Shown in pieces: positions 42,565-50,523 of a stretch of 64,000 nucleotides of DNA. This DNA is from DASQFQ01 sp963722815 (GTDB taxonomy: Bacteria > Actinomycetota > Thermoleophilia > Solirubrobacterales > Solirubrobacteraceae): the NCBI GenBank assembly GCA_963722815.1, contig CAVROM010000003.1, positions 1 to 64,000 of the forward strand, in the 5' to 3' direction. The notes below the pieces were generated by a model. It was not told the DNA's origin. It ran no database searches and saw only the letters and a list, made by a program, of their open reading frames with translations. The position numbers were made by a program, and so were the translations under genes. Every line of letters starts with the position of its first letter. The first letter of the stretch is position 1.

Positions 42565-43749
42565 ATGTCTTCCCGAACGTTCGCCGATCTCGGCGTGTCG
42601 TCAGCGGCTACGAGCGCCCTCGGGCGCCGCGGCATCACCGCACCCTTCGCCGTCCAGTCGCTCGTCATCCCCGACGCGCTGGAGGGCCACGACGTCCTCG
42701 CCGAGTCGCCCACCGGCTCCGGCAAGACGCTCGCCTTCGTCCTGCCGATCCTCGAGCGCCTGACGCCGAACGACCCGCGCCCCGCCGCGCTCGTGCTCGC
42801 CCCGACGCGCGAGCTCGCCGGCCAGATCGTCGACGACGCGCGTGACGTCGCCGAGGCCAAGGGCCTCAGCGTCGCCGCCGTCTACGGCGGCGTCGGCATC
42901 GAGCGCCAGGCCAAGCTCGCCCGCAAGGCCCACATGCTCGTTGCCACCCCGGGCCGCCTGCTCGACCTCATGAACCGCGGCGACCTCGACCTCGGCCGCA
43001 TCCGCATCCTCGTCCTCGACGAGGCCGACCGGATGATGGACATGGGCTTTCGCCCCGACCTCGAGCGGATCGTCAAGCGCACCCCGCGCGAGCGCCAGAC
43101 GCTGCTGTTCTCCGCCACGCTCGCCGGCGCCCCCGGCGACCTGGCCCGCGAGTACACGCGCAACGCGCGCCGCCACACGCACAAGCCGACCGTGAAGAAG
43201 TCCGCGCAGGTCGAGCACCGGTTCGTGACCGTGCTGCACGAGGCGAAGCTCGAGGCGCTCGTCAAGGAGCTCGAGGGCAAGCGCGACCTCGCGCTCGTCT
43301 TCGTCCGCACCAAGCGCGGCGCCGACCGGCTCGTCAAGCGCCTCAAGGCCCGCGGCGTCGACTCGATGGCGATCCACGGCAACAAGACGCAGAACCAGCG
43401 CGAGCGCGCGCTGGCCGCGTTCGAGCGCTGGGACGTCGACGTGCTGATCGCGACCGACGTCGCCGCCCGCGGCATCGACGTCGCCGACGTCAGCCACGTC
43501 ATCAACTTCGACGCCCCCGAGGACCAGGACGGCTACGTGCACCGCACGGGCCGCACCGGCCGCGCGGGTCGCGACGGCGTCGCCATCACGTTCGTCCTGG
43601 GCGACCAGGCGCGCGAGATGGGCACGATTGCCAAGCGCCTCGGCCTCGAGTTCCCGCCGCACACCAGCGCGGACAACGGTCACGCCCCGGCGCGTCAGGG
43701 CTGGGGCGGCAACCGCAACCGCGGCCGCCAGCGCAACAACCGGCGGTAG
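42565..43749 (+). CDS. DEAD-box ATP-dependent RNA helicase
   Basis: This 394-residue protein has all core motifs: Q motif region FADLGVSSAATSALGRRGITAPFAVQ, motif I SPTGSGKT, Ia PTRELAGQ, Ib TPGRLLD, II DEAD (VLDEADRMMDMGF), III SAT, V DVAARGIDV and VI HRTGRTGRAGRDG. A short Gly/Arg/Asn-rich tail (GWGGNRNRGRQRNNRR) is typical of RNA-binding extensions. It probably remodels mRNA or ribosome assembly intermediates. AGGAG lies ahead of the ATG. The neighbours read away from it, so it is monocistronic. Confidence 0.95.
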   Translation: MSSRTFADLGVSSAATSALGRRGITAPFAVQSLVIPDALEGHDVLAESPTGSGKTLAFVLPILERLTPNDPRPAALVLAPTRELAGQIVDDARDVAEAKGLSVAAVYGGVGIERQAKLARKAHMLVATPGRLLDLMNRGDLDLGRIRILVLDEADRMMDMGFRPDLERIVKRTPRERQTLLFSATLAGAPGDLAREYTRNARRHTHKPTVKKSAQVEHRFVTVLHEAKLEALVKELEGKRDLALVFVRTKRGADRLVKRLKARGVDSMAIHGNKTQNQRERALAAFERWDVDVLIATDVAARGIDVADVSHVINFDAPEDQDGYVHRTGRTGRAGRDGVAITFVLGDQAREMGTIAKRLGLEFPPHTSADNGHAPARQGWGGNRNRGRQRNNRR

Positions 43750-43760
43750 ACCCCTAGCCT

Positions 43761-43793
43761 CCCTGAGGGTCGTCCCTGGTGGCGCCCTCAGGG
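43761..43793 (+). terminator. Terminator after the helicase gene
   Basis: A perfect 9-bp inverted repeat, CCCTGAGGG/CCCTCAGGG, begins 12 bp after the helicase stop codon, with a 15-base loop. No U-run follows, which is usual in high-GC actinobacteria. Confidence 0.7.
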
Positions 43794-43863
43794 AAAGATC
43801 AGGGTCGAGATCAGGGACGGCGCCCGATGCGCAACGGGCCGCCGCCGTGGAGACTCTCGTCCC

Positions 43864-44487
43864 ATGAGCCAGGCCATCCTCGACCTCCCGGCCGCTCGCA
43901 TCGCCGCCGCGTGCGACAGCGCGCGGCGGCGGCTCGAGCGGGACCTGCATGACGGCGCGCAGCAGCGGCTCGTCTCCCTGTCGCTGCGCCTCGGCATGCT
44001 GGCCACCCGGGTCACCCCCGGCTCCGAGGTCGACGCGCTGCTCGGAAGCGTCCAAGCGGAGCTCGCCGAAGCGCTCAAGGAGCTCCGCGACCTCGCGCAC
44101 GGCCTGCATCCCGCCTTGCTGACCGCCCGCGGCCTCCCGGTGGCGCTCGCGTCGCTGGCGGCGCGGGCCACGCTGCCCGTCGAGCTCGACGCCGACCTGC
44201 CGCGGCGGCCCGCGGAGGCGATCGAGGTCGCCGCCTACTACGTCGTCTCCGAGGCGCTGGCCAACATCGCGAAGTACGCGCGCGCCGCGCGCGCCGGCGT
44301 CACCGTCGCCGAGGACGGCGGCGAGCTGCTCGTCGAGGTGTGGGACGACGGCGTCGGCGGCGCCGACCCGGCGAGCGGCTCAGGGCTGCAGGGGCTCGCC
44401 GACCGCGTCGGTGCGCTGGACGGCCGGCTCGTGGTCTCGAGCGTGGACGGCGCCGGCACCGTCGTGCAGGCGCGGATCCCGCTCTGA
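43864..44487 (+). CDS. Short orphan histidine kinase (HisKA_3 plus HATPase only)
   Basis: This 207-residue protein has the NarL-partner dimerisation box SARRRLERDLHDGAQQRLVSLSLRL with His29, a second helix ELRDLAHGLHPALLTARGLPVAL, and an HATPase with EALANIAKYARAA, DDGVGGADPASGSGLQGLADR and SVDGAGTVVQARIP. It has no sensor domain or membrane segment and no adjacent response regulator. It could serve one of the NarL-type regulators near 15 kb, or act as a core kinase or phosphatase driven by a separate sensor. The N-terminus is short but starts at a clear ATG. Confidence 0.85.
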   Translation: MSQAILDLPAARIAAACDSARRRLERDLHDGAQQRLVSLSLRLGMLATRVTPGSEVDALLGSVQAELAEALKELRDLAHGLHPALLTARGLPVALASLAARATLPVELDADLPRRPAEAIEVAAYYVVSEALANIAKYARAARAGVTVAEDGGELLVEVWDDGVGGADPASGSGLQGLADRVGALDGRLVVSSVDGAGTVVQARIPL

Positions 44488-44546
44488 GGAGGCCGTCGAA
44501 GAACAGGCGGTGCATCCGGGCGTGCCGACTTCTTCGACGGGCTCCT
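44487..44546. terminator. Bidirectional terminator hairpin between kinase and typA
   Basis: AGGAGGCCGTCGAAGAA (44487-44503) pairs with TTCTTCGACGGGCTCCT (44530-44546): 16 of 17 pairs, loop 26 bases. The stem touches the stop codons of both convergent genes and fills the gap between them. Confidence 0.75.
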
Positions 44547-46392
44547 AGACCGGCGCGGCGTTGGCGCGGGCCCGGCGGCCCGCCTTGACGCGCTCGGTCC
44601 GCTCGAGGATCACCTTCCGCAGGCGCACGCGCTCGGGGGTGACCTCGACGCACTCGTCCTCGCGGAGGAACTCGAGCGCCTGGTCGAGCGAGAGCTGGCG
44701 GTGCGGCACGAGCCGCACGAGCACCTCGGAGGTCGAGGAGCGGATATTCGTCAGGTGCTTCTCGCGCACGGCGTTGACGTCGAGGTCCTCGGCGCGGGCG
44801 TTCTCGCCCACGATCATGCCCTCGTAGACCTCCTCGCCGGGGCCGACGAACATCGTCCCGCGCTCCTGGAGGTTCATCAGCGCGAACTGGGCGGCGGTGC
44901 CGCGGCGGTCTGCCACGAGCGCGCCGGTCGGGCGGGTGCGGAGCTCGCCGGCCCACGGCTCCCAGCGCTCGAAGACGTGGTGGATGAGGCCGGTGCCGCG
45001 CGTCTCGGTGAGGAACTCGGTGCGGAAGCCGATCAGCCCGCGGGCGGGGACGAGGTAGTCCATCCGGACCCAGCCGGTGCCGTGGTTGACCATGTGCTCC
45101 ATCCGGCCCTTGCGCAGCGCGAGCAGCTGGGTGACGACGCCGACGTACTCCTCCGGCACGTCGATCGTCATGCGCTCGAGCGGCTCGTGGGTCTTGCCGT
45201 CGATCTCGCGCGTGAGGACCTGCGGCTGGCCGACGGTCAGCTCGAAGCCCTCGCGGCGCATCAGCTCGACGAGAATCGCCAGCTGCAGCTCGCCGCGGCC
45301 CTGAACCTCCCAGACCTCGGGTCGCTCGGTGTCGCCGACGCGCAGGGAGACGTTCCCGACGAGCTCGGCGTCGAGCCGGTCGCGGACCTGGCGGGCGGTC
45401 AGCTTGCCGCCGTCCTGGCCGGCCAGCGGTGACGTGTTGATGCCGATCGTGACCGAGAGCGACGGCTCGTCGACGGTGATAACCGGCAGCGGGCGCGGGT
45501 CGTCGCGGTCGGCCAGCGTCTCGCCGATGGTGACGTCGGCGATGCCGGCGACGGCGATGATCTCGCCCGGGCCGGCCTCGGCGGCGTCGACGCGGTCGAG
45601 CGCCTCGGTGACGTAGAGCTCGCCGACCTGCGCGTTCGCGACCGAGCCGTCGGCGCGGCACCAGGCGATCGGCTGGCCCTTGCGGATCGTCCCGTTCCGC
45701 ACGCGGCAGAGCGCGAGCCGGCCGACGTAGGGCGAGGCGTCGAGGTTGGTGACGTGCGCCTGCAGCGGCGCCTCCGGCTCGTACGACGGCGCCGGGATGT
45801 GCTCGAGCAGCAGGTCCATCAGCGGGGTGAGGTCCTCAGCGAGCGCGTCGACGTCGGCCGCGAGCCCGGCGCGGCCCGCCCGAGCGTTGCAGTAGACGAT
45901 CGGGAAGTCGATCTGCGACTCGTCCGCGTCGAGGTCGAGGAAGAGCTCGTAGACCTCGTCGACCACCTCGTTGATGCGGGCGTCCGGCCGGTCGACCTTG
46001 TTGACGACGAGGATCACCGGCAGGCGGGCCTCCAGCGCCTTGCGCAGCACGAAGCGCGTCTGCGGGAGCGGGCCCTCGGACGCGTCGACGAGCAGCAGGA
46101 TGCCGTCGACCATCGTCAGCCCGCGCTCGACCTCGCCGCCGAAGTCCGCGTGGCCGGGCGTGTCGATGATGTTCAGCTTGACGTCGCGGTAGTGGACCGA
46201 CGTGTTCTTGGCGAGGATCGTGATGCCCTTCTCGCGCTCGAGGTCCATCGAGTCCATGACGCGGTCCGCGACGTCCTGGTTGGCGCGGAAGGCGCCGGAC
46301 TGCCAGAGCATGGCGTCAACCAGGGTCGTCTTGCCGTGGTCGACATGGGCCACGATGGCGACGTTGCGGAGGTCCTCACGGGTGGCGGGCAC
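44545..46392 (-). CDS. typA: Translational GTPase TypA/BipA
   Basis: This 615-residue protein has an EF-G-like G domain with AHVDHGKTTLVDAML (G1), DTPGHADFGGEVERGL (G3) and VVNKVDRPDARINEVVDEV (G4). Domain II follows, then the TypA-specific C-terminal part with HMVNHGTGWVRMDYLVPARGLIGFRTEFLTETRGTG and the conserved LTNIRSS and DECVEVTPERVRLRK. It binds the ribosome and aids 50S assembly and stress responses. The length fits the family exactly. It is divergent from the ECF sigma gene. Confidence 0.97.
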   Translation of the reverse strand: MPATREDLRNVAIVAHVDHGKTTLVDAMLWQSGAFRANQDVADRVMDSMDLEREKGITILAKNTSVHYRDVKLNIIDTPGHADFGGEVERGLTMVDGILLLVDASEGPLPQTRFVLRKALEARLPVILVVNKVDRPDARINEVVDEVYELFLDLDADESQIDFPIVYCNARAGRAGLAADVDALAEDLTPLMDLLLEHIPAPSYEPEAPLQAHVTNLDASPYVGRLALCRVRNGTIRKGQPIAWCRADGSVANAQVGELYVTEALDRVDAAEAGPGEIIAVAGIADVTIGETLADRDDPRPLPVITVDEPSLSVTIGINTSPLAGQDGGKLTARQVRDRLDAELVGNVSLRVGDTERPEVWEVQGRGELQLAILVELMRREGFELTVGQPQVLTREIDGKTHEPLERMTIDVPEEYVGVVTQLLALRKGRMEHMVNHGTGWVRMDYLVPARGLIGFRTEFLTETRGTGLIHHVFERWEPWAGELRTRPTGALVADRRGTAAQFALMNLQERGTMFVGPGEEVYEGMIVGENARAEDLDVNAVREKHLTNIRSSTSEVLVRLVPHRQLSLDQALEFLREDECVEVTPERVRLRKVILERTERVKAGRRARANAAPV

Positions 46393-46442
46393 CCTCTGAG
46401 GCTAGAAGGAACCGCTGCGGCGCCACGGGTGTAGAAGGGGCA

Positions 46443-46952
46443 GTGGTGGGCCGGCCACGTGATCTCGAGTCCTACGACCAGCTCGTGCGCGAGCACCAGG
46501 GGATCGCTTTCCGCACCGCATACGTCATCACCGGCTCGGCCGCCGACGCCGAGGAGGTCGTGCAGGACGCCTTCGTGAAGGCGTACCGAGCGCGCGGGCG
46601 CTTCCGCTCCGGGGCGCCGTTCCGGCCGTGGCTGCTGGCGATCGTCGCCAACGAGGCGCGCAACCGCCGGCGGGCTACGGGGCGGCGGGCGCGACTGTCT
46701 TTGCAGCTCGCCGAGGAGCGCCCCTCCGGCGGCGCGGCCCCGTCTCCGGAGGTGGCGCTCCTCGCCCGCGAGGAGCGCGCGGAGCTGCTCGCCGCGGTCG
46801 ACCGGCTGGGCGAGGAGCAGCGGGCGGCGGTCGCGTGCCGCTACTTCCTCGGGCTGTCGGAGGCGGAGACGGCGGCGGTGCTCGGCTGCCGGCCGGGGAC
46901 CGTGAAGTCGCGGCTGTCGCGAGCGCTGGCGCGGCTGGAGGAGGACCTGTGA
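46443..46952 (+). CDS. ECF-type RNA polymerase sigma factor
   Basis: This 169-residue sigma-70 family protein has region 2 YDQLVREHQGIAFRTAYVITGSAADAEEVVQDAFVKAYRARGRFRSGAPFRPWLLAIVANEARNRRR and region 4 EEQRAAVACRYFLGLSEAETAAVLGCRPGTVKSRLSRALARL. The GTG start lies 7 bp after AAGGGG. It is co-translated (GTGA) with a membrane protein that could act as its anti-sigma factor. The promoter it recognises is unknown. Confidence 0.93.
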   Translation: MVGRPRDLESYDQLVREHQGIAFRTAYVITGSAADAEEVVQDAFVKAYRARGRFRSGAPFRPWLLAIVANEARNRRRATGRRARLSLQLAEERPSGGAAPSPEVALLAREERAELLAAVDRLGEEQRAAVACRYFLGLSEAETAAVLGCRPGTVKSRLSRALARLEEDL

Positions 46953-47611
46953 GCGTCGAGGATCGCCTGCGCACGCTGGAGCTCGACTGGCCGCCGGAGC
47001 CCGACGTGGCGCCGCGCGTGCGCGCGCGGCTGGAGCGCAAGCGCCGCCGCTGGCCGCGCATAGCCATCCCGGTCGCCGTGCTCGTCCTGGTCGCGGCCGT
47101 CCCTCCCGCCCGCAGCACCGTCCTCGACTGGCTCGGGATCAGCGGCGAGAAGATCGAACGCGTCCCCGAGGCGCCGTCGCCGGCACCGACGCCGCGCGAC
47201 CTCGGCACCCGGATTCCGCTCCCCCGCGATGCCCTGATCCCGAGCGCGCTCGGCCGCCCCGACGCCGTCTACGAAGCCGGCGACCGCGTCACGCTCCTCT
47301 ACAAGGCCCGACCGGGGACGCCGGAGGTGCTGCTCGACCAGTTCCCCGGACGCACGCGCGAGACGTACGTTCGCAAGCAGGTCGGGCCGGACACGCGGAT
47401 CGACCGCGTGACCGTGAAGGGCGAGCCGGGCTTCTGGCTCAGCGGCGCGTCCCACTCGCTGCTCTACGAGGACCCGTCAGGCAGGGTCCTCGACATCCCG
47501 GCGCGGCTCGCCGGCCCCACCCTGGTCTGGCGGCACGGCGATCGCACGCTGCGCCTCGAGGCCGACGTCACCAAGTCGCGGGCGCTCGCCATCGCCCGCT
47601 CCATCCCATGA
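46949..47611 (+). CDS. Membrane-anchored protein, possible anti-sigma partner
   Basis: This 220-residue protein has a short cytoplasmic N-terminus with VSVEDRLRTLELDWPPEPDVAPRVRARLERKRRRWPR, then one TM segment (IAIPVAVLVLVAAVPPARSTVLDWLG). An extracytoplasmic domain follows with RVTLLYKARPGTPEVLLDQFPG, KGEPGFWLSG and SHSLLYEDPSGR. No zinc-binding HxxxCxxC anti-sigma motif is seen. Proteins of this shape often follow ECF genes in actinobacteria. Position, topology and the GTGA overlap suggest it controls or reports to the sigma factor; this is inference. Confidence 0.78.
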   Translation: MSVEDRLRTLELDWPPEPDVAPRVRARLERKRRRWPRIAIPVAVLVLVAAVPPARSTVLDWLGISGEKIERVPEAPSPAPTPRDLGTRIPLPRDALIPSALGRPDAVYEAGDRVTLLYKARPGTPEVLLDQFPGRTRETYVRKQVGPDTRIDRVTVKGEPGFWLSGASHSLLYEDPSGRVLDIPARLAGPTLVWRHGDRTLRLEADVTKSRALAIARSIP

Positions 47612-47625
47612 GAAGGGAGCCCACC

Positions 47626-48141
47626 ATGCGCTCGCTCGTGCTCGCCGCCGTGTTGGTCCTCGCCGTCGCCCCGGCCGCGGCGGCCAAGGAGATCACCAAG
47701 GCGGAGGTATGCGGCCCCGACGGCTGCACCGCCGTGGCGGACGTCGCGGTCGCCCCGATCCTCGGCAACGGCGGCCCGCCCCGCACGCCGCCGACCGCCG
47801 CGCCCTACTACGACGTCCGCCTCACGGTCGACGAGGGCGACCAGGACTTCACCTGGAGCTTCGCCGCCGTGCCCGCGCGGCACGCGATGCGGGCCGACGA
47901 CGGCACGTGGATGCAGATGGCGCCGGACGCGGCGGCGCTGGTCACCAAGACCGCGGCCGGTCGCAAGCCCTACCCGGCGGGGGAGATGGTCGGCTGGGCG
48001 GCCGCGCCCGACCCGAAGCCCGAGCCGACGGGCGCCGACAGCCCGCTGCCGCCGGAGGGCGTGATCGTCGCCCTGATCGCGGTGGCGGCGGCGTTCGTCG
48101 CCCGAGTGGCGTGGTTGAGGGCCGCCGCCCGGCGCGCGTGA
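47626..48141 (+). CDS. Secreted or membrane-anchored hypothetical protein
   Basis: This 171-residue protein has a signal peptide (MRSLVLAAVLVLAVAPAAAAKE) and a C-terminal TM segment (GVIVALIAVAAAFVARVAWLRAAARRA). Between them is a soluble domain with CGPDGC (a Cys pair that may form a disulfide) and PYYDVRLTVDEGDQDFTWSFAAVPARHAMRADDGTW. An upstream ATG (47608) overlaps the previous stop, but the second ATG, with GGGAG before it, is the better start. It is the third gene of the sigma operon and probably sits on the outer face of the membrane. Confidence 0.75.
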   Translation: MRSLVLAAVLVLAVAPAAAAKEITKAEVCGPDGCTAVADVAVAPILGNGGPPRTPPTAAPYYDVRLTVDEGDQDFTWSFAAVPARHAMRADDGTWMQMAPDAAALVTKTAAGRKPYPAGEMVGWAAAPDPKPEPTGADSPLPPEGVIVALIAVAAAFVARVAWLRAAARRA

Positions 48142-48142
48142 G

Positions 48143-48772
48143 CTAGTCAGTGCCGTAGAGGCGGTCGCCGGCGTCGCCGAGACCGGGGCGGATGTAGCCG
48201 CGCTCGTCGAGCTCGCGGTCGACCGAGGCGCAGAAGATCGGCACGTCGGGGTGATCGGCGCGCACCGCCTCGAGCCCTTCGGGCGCCGCGACCAGGCACA
48301 CGAACCGCAGTCGCTTCGCGCCGCGCTCCTTCAGGCGGGTCAGCGCGCTGTTCGCGCTGCCGCCGGTCGCGAGCATCGGGTCGACGAGCACGACCTCGGC
48401 CTCCGGCCCGTGCTCGGGGATCGACTCGTAGTAGCCGACGGGCGAGAGCTCCTCCTCGTCGCGGTACATGCCGAGGTGGCCGACGCGGGCCTCGGGCATC
48501 AGGCCGAGGAAGCCCTCGACCATCCCGAGCCCGGCGCGCAGGATCGCGATCACGATGATGTCGTCGCCGAGGCGGTGGCCGCGCGTGCCCTCGAGCGGCG
48601 TGGCGACGTCGATCTCCTCCAGCCGCAGGTCGCGCAGTGCCTCGAAGCCGATCAGCATCGCGGCCTCGCGCAGGCGGCGGCGGAACTCGCCGGACGGCGT
48701 GTCGCGGTCGCGCAGCACGCTGAGATGGCGGGCGACGAGCGGGTGGTCGACGACGGTCACATCAGAGGTCAC
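48143..48772 (-). CDS. upp: Uracil phosphoribosyltransferase
   Basis: This 209-residue enzyme shows VTVVDHPLVARHLSVLRD at the start, FRRRLREAAMLIGFEAL, ILRAGLGMVEGFLGLMPEARVGHLGMYRDEE, the PRPP loop VVLVDPMLATGGSANSAL, and the uracil-binding C-terminus YIRPGLGDAGDRLYGTD. It turns uracil and PRPP into UMP. The GTG start lies 27 bp from the start of the divergent nucleoside operon, so a shared promoter region makes and salvages uracil together. Confidence 0.97.
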   Translation of the reverse strand: MTSDVTVVDHPLVARHLSVLRDRDTPSGEFRRRLREAAMLIGFEALRDLRLEEIDVATPLEGTRGHRLGDDIIVIAILRAGLGMVEGFLGLMPEARVGHLGMYRDEEELSPVGYYESIPEHGPEAEVVLVDPMLATGGSANSALTRLKERGAKRLRFVCLVAAPEGLEAVRADHPDVPIFCASVDRELDERGYIRPGLGDAGDRLYGTD

Positions 48773-48799
48773 GCGGGCGCACGCTATAGCCTCGGGGCG
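48773..48799. promoter_or_regulatory. Compact bidirectional promoter between upp and the nucleoside operon
   Basis: Only 27 bp separate the two divergent GTG start codons. In the middle is the palindrome GCTATAGC (48783-48790), which gives a TATAGC -10-like element on both strands, nine or ten bases from each start. Both transcripts would be leaderless, and one polymerase would block the other. Confidence 0.45.
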
Positions 48800-49705
48800 G
48801 TGAGCGGGCCGCGCCGAAACGTCGAGCTGAAGGCGGTCGACCCGGACCCTGCCCGCACGCTGTCGCTCGCGCTGGCGCTGGGCGCGTCCGACGAGGGCGT
48901 GCTCGTGCAGCGCGACACGTACTTCCGCGTGGCGTCCGGACGGTTGAAGCTGCGCGAGGAGGAGCCGGGCGAGGCGCATCTGATCGCCTACTCGCGGCCC
49001 GACGATCCGGCCGTCCGCGTCTCCTCCTACCGCGTGCTGCCCGCGGCCGACGGCACGCTCGCCGCGCTGAGCGAAACGCTCGGCGTCGACGTCGTGGTCG
49101 AGAAGCGCCGGCACCTGCTGCTGTGGGAGACGGTGCGGATCCACCTCGACGAGGTGGCGGGCCTGGGCTCGTTCATCGAACTGGAGGCGGTCGCCGCACC
49201 GGAGTCCGACCTCTACCGCGAGCGCGCGCAGGTCGACCATCTGATCGCCGAGCTGTACATCGGCGCGCCGCTCGAAGGCTCCTACTCCGACCTCCTGCGA
49301 CCCGAGGTGGAGGCCGACCCGGAGCTCCTGCGGATGGCGCGCGAGGCGGCGGCGCGGGCGTACGCGCCGTATTCGAACTTCCCGGTCGGCGCCGCCGTGC
49401 GGACCGAGGACGGCCGCCGCTACGCGGGGGCGAACGTGGAGAACGCCGCGTACCCGCAGGGCCAGTGCGCGGAGGCCTCCGCGATCGGCGTGATGGTGGC
49501 CGGCGGGGGCGGGCGGGTGGTCGAGGTGGTCGTGGCCGCGCCGAGCGCGGAGGAGTGCGCGCCGTGCGGCGGCTGCCGCCAGCGGCTGCGCGAGTTCGCG
49601 GGCCCTGACGCGCCGATCCACCTCGCCGACATGGAGCGGGTCCGCCGCACGACGAGCGTCGCCGAGCTGCTGCCGCTGTCGTTCGGGCCGGAGAGCCTCG
49701 GATGA
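48800..49705 (+). CDS. CYTH domain fused to cytidine deaminase
   Basis: This 301-residue protein is one open frame with two enzymes. Residues 1-160 form a CyaB-type CYTH domain: NVELKAVDPDPART (acidic/Lys start), VQRDTYFRVASGRLKLREEE, SYRVLPA, EKRRHLLLWETVRIHLDEVAGLGSFIELEAV and RERAQVDHLIAELYIG. These proteins bind triphosphate compounds (adenylate cyclase or triphosphatase). From about residue 172 a full cytidine deaminase follows: AYAPYSNFPVGAAV, ANVENAAYPQGQCAEASAIG (Cys223, Glu225) and PCGGCRQRLREF (Cys256, Cys259), with all zinc ligands present. It leads the nucleoside salvage operon. The fusion is unusual; the CYTH part might act on nucleoside triphosphates or sense them. Confidence 0.92.
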   Translation: MSGPRRNVELKAVDPDPARTLSLALALGASDEGVLVQRDTYFRVASGRLKLREEEPGEAHLIAYSRPDDPAVRVSSYRVLPAADGTLAALSETLGVDVVVEKRRHLLLWETVRIHLDEVAGLGSFIELEAVAAPESDLYRERAQVDHLIAELYIGAPLEGSYSDLLRPEVEADPELLRMAREAAARAYAPYSNFPVGAAVRTEDGRRYAGANVENAAYPQGQCAEASAIGVMVAGGGGRVVEVVVAAPSAEECAPCGGCRQRLREFAGPDAPIHLADMERVRRTTSVAELLPLSFGPESLG

Positions 49706-50523
49706 GCTCGCCCGCCGAGGCCGCCGCCGCGATCCAGGCCCGCGCCCCCGGCTTCACGCCGCGCGTCGGGCTCGTGCTCGGCTCCGGGCTCGGCGAGCTC
49801 GTCGACGAGCTCGCCGACCCCGTCCACATCCCCTACGCCGACATCCCCGGCTTCCGCGTCGGCACCGTCGCCGGCCACGCCGGCGCGCTCTCGCTCGGCA
49901 CGCTCGACGGCACGCCGGTCGCCTGCTTCCAGGGCCGCTCGCACGTGTATGAGGGGATCGAGGCGAGCGCGGTGACGACGCCGGTGCGCACGCTGCGCCT
50001 GCTCGGCGCCGAGATCCTGGTGCTCACCAACGCGGCCGGCTCGCTGCGCGCGGAGGCCGGCCCGGGCAGCCTCGTAGCGCTCTCCGACCACATCAACATG
50101 CAGGGCTTCAACCCACTCGTCGGCCCCAACGACGAGGCGGTCGGCCCGCGCTTCCCGAGCCTCGCGACGGCCTACGACCCCGAGCTGCGGGCCGGCCTGC
50201 ACGCGACCGCCGACGAGCTGGGCACGCCGCTGCACGACGGTGTCTACCTCGCGGTCAGCGGCCCGAGCTTCGAGACGCCCGCCGAGATCCGCGCGTTCAA
50301 GACGATGGGCGCCGACCTCGTCGGGATGAGCACGGTCCCCGAGGCGATCGTCGCCGCCCACTGCGGGCTGCGGGTCGCTGCGGTCAGCGTCGTCACCAAC
50401 CTCGCCGAGGGCATGGGCGACTCTGCCCTATCTCATGAGCAGACCTTGCAGGAGGGCAAGCGCGGTGCGGCGGAGCTCGGCCCGCTGTTGAGGAGGTGGG
50501 TCGGGTCTTTGCCCAGGAGCTGA
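49702..50523 (+). CDS. punA: Purine nucleoside phosphorylase
   Basis: This 273-residue protein is of the trimeric (class II) type. It shows GLVLGSGLGELVDELADP, GTVAGHAGALSLGTLDG, CFQGRSHVYEG, VLTNAAGSLR, LVALSDHINMQGFNPLVGPND, SGPSFETPAEIRAFKTMGADLVGMSTVPEAIVAAHCGLRV and SVVTNLAEGM. It splits guanosine and inosine with phosphate to base and ribose-1-phosphate. The start overlaps the CYTH-deaminase stop, and the end overlaps the thymidine phosphorylase start by 28 bp. Confidence 0.96.
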   Translation: MSSPAEAAAAIQARAPGFTPRVGLVLGSGLGELVDELADPVHIPYADIPGFRVGTVAGHAGALSLGTLDGTPVACFQGRSHVYEGIEASAVTTPVRTLRLLGAEILVLTNAAGSLRAEAGPGSLVALSDHINMQGFNPLVGPNDEAVGPRFPSLATAYDPELRAGLHATADELGTPLHDGVYLAVSGPSFETPAEIRAFKTMGADLVGMSTVPEAIVAAHCGLRVAAVSVVTNLAEGMGDSALSHEQTLQEGKRGAAELGPLLRRWVGSLPRS

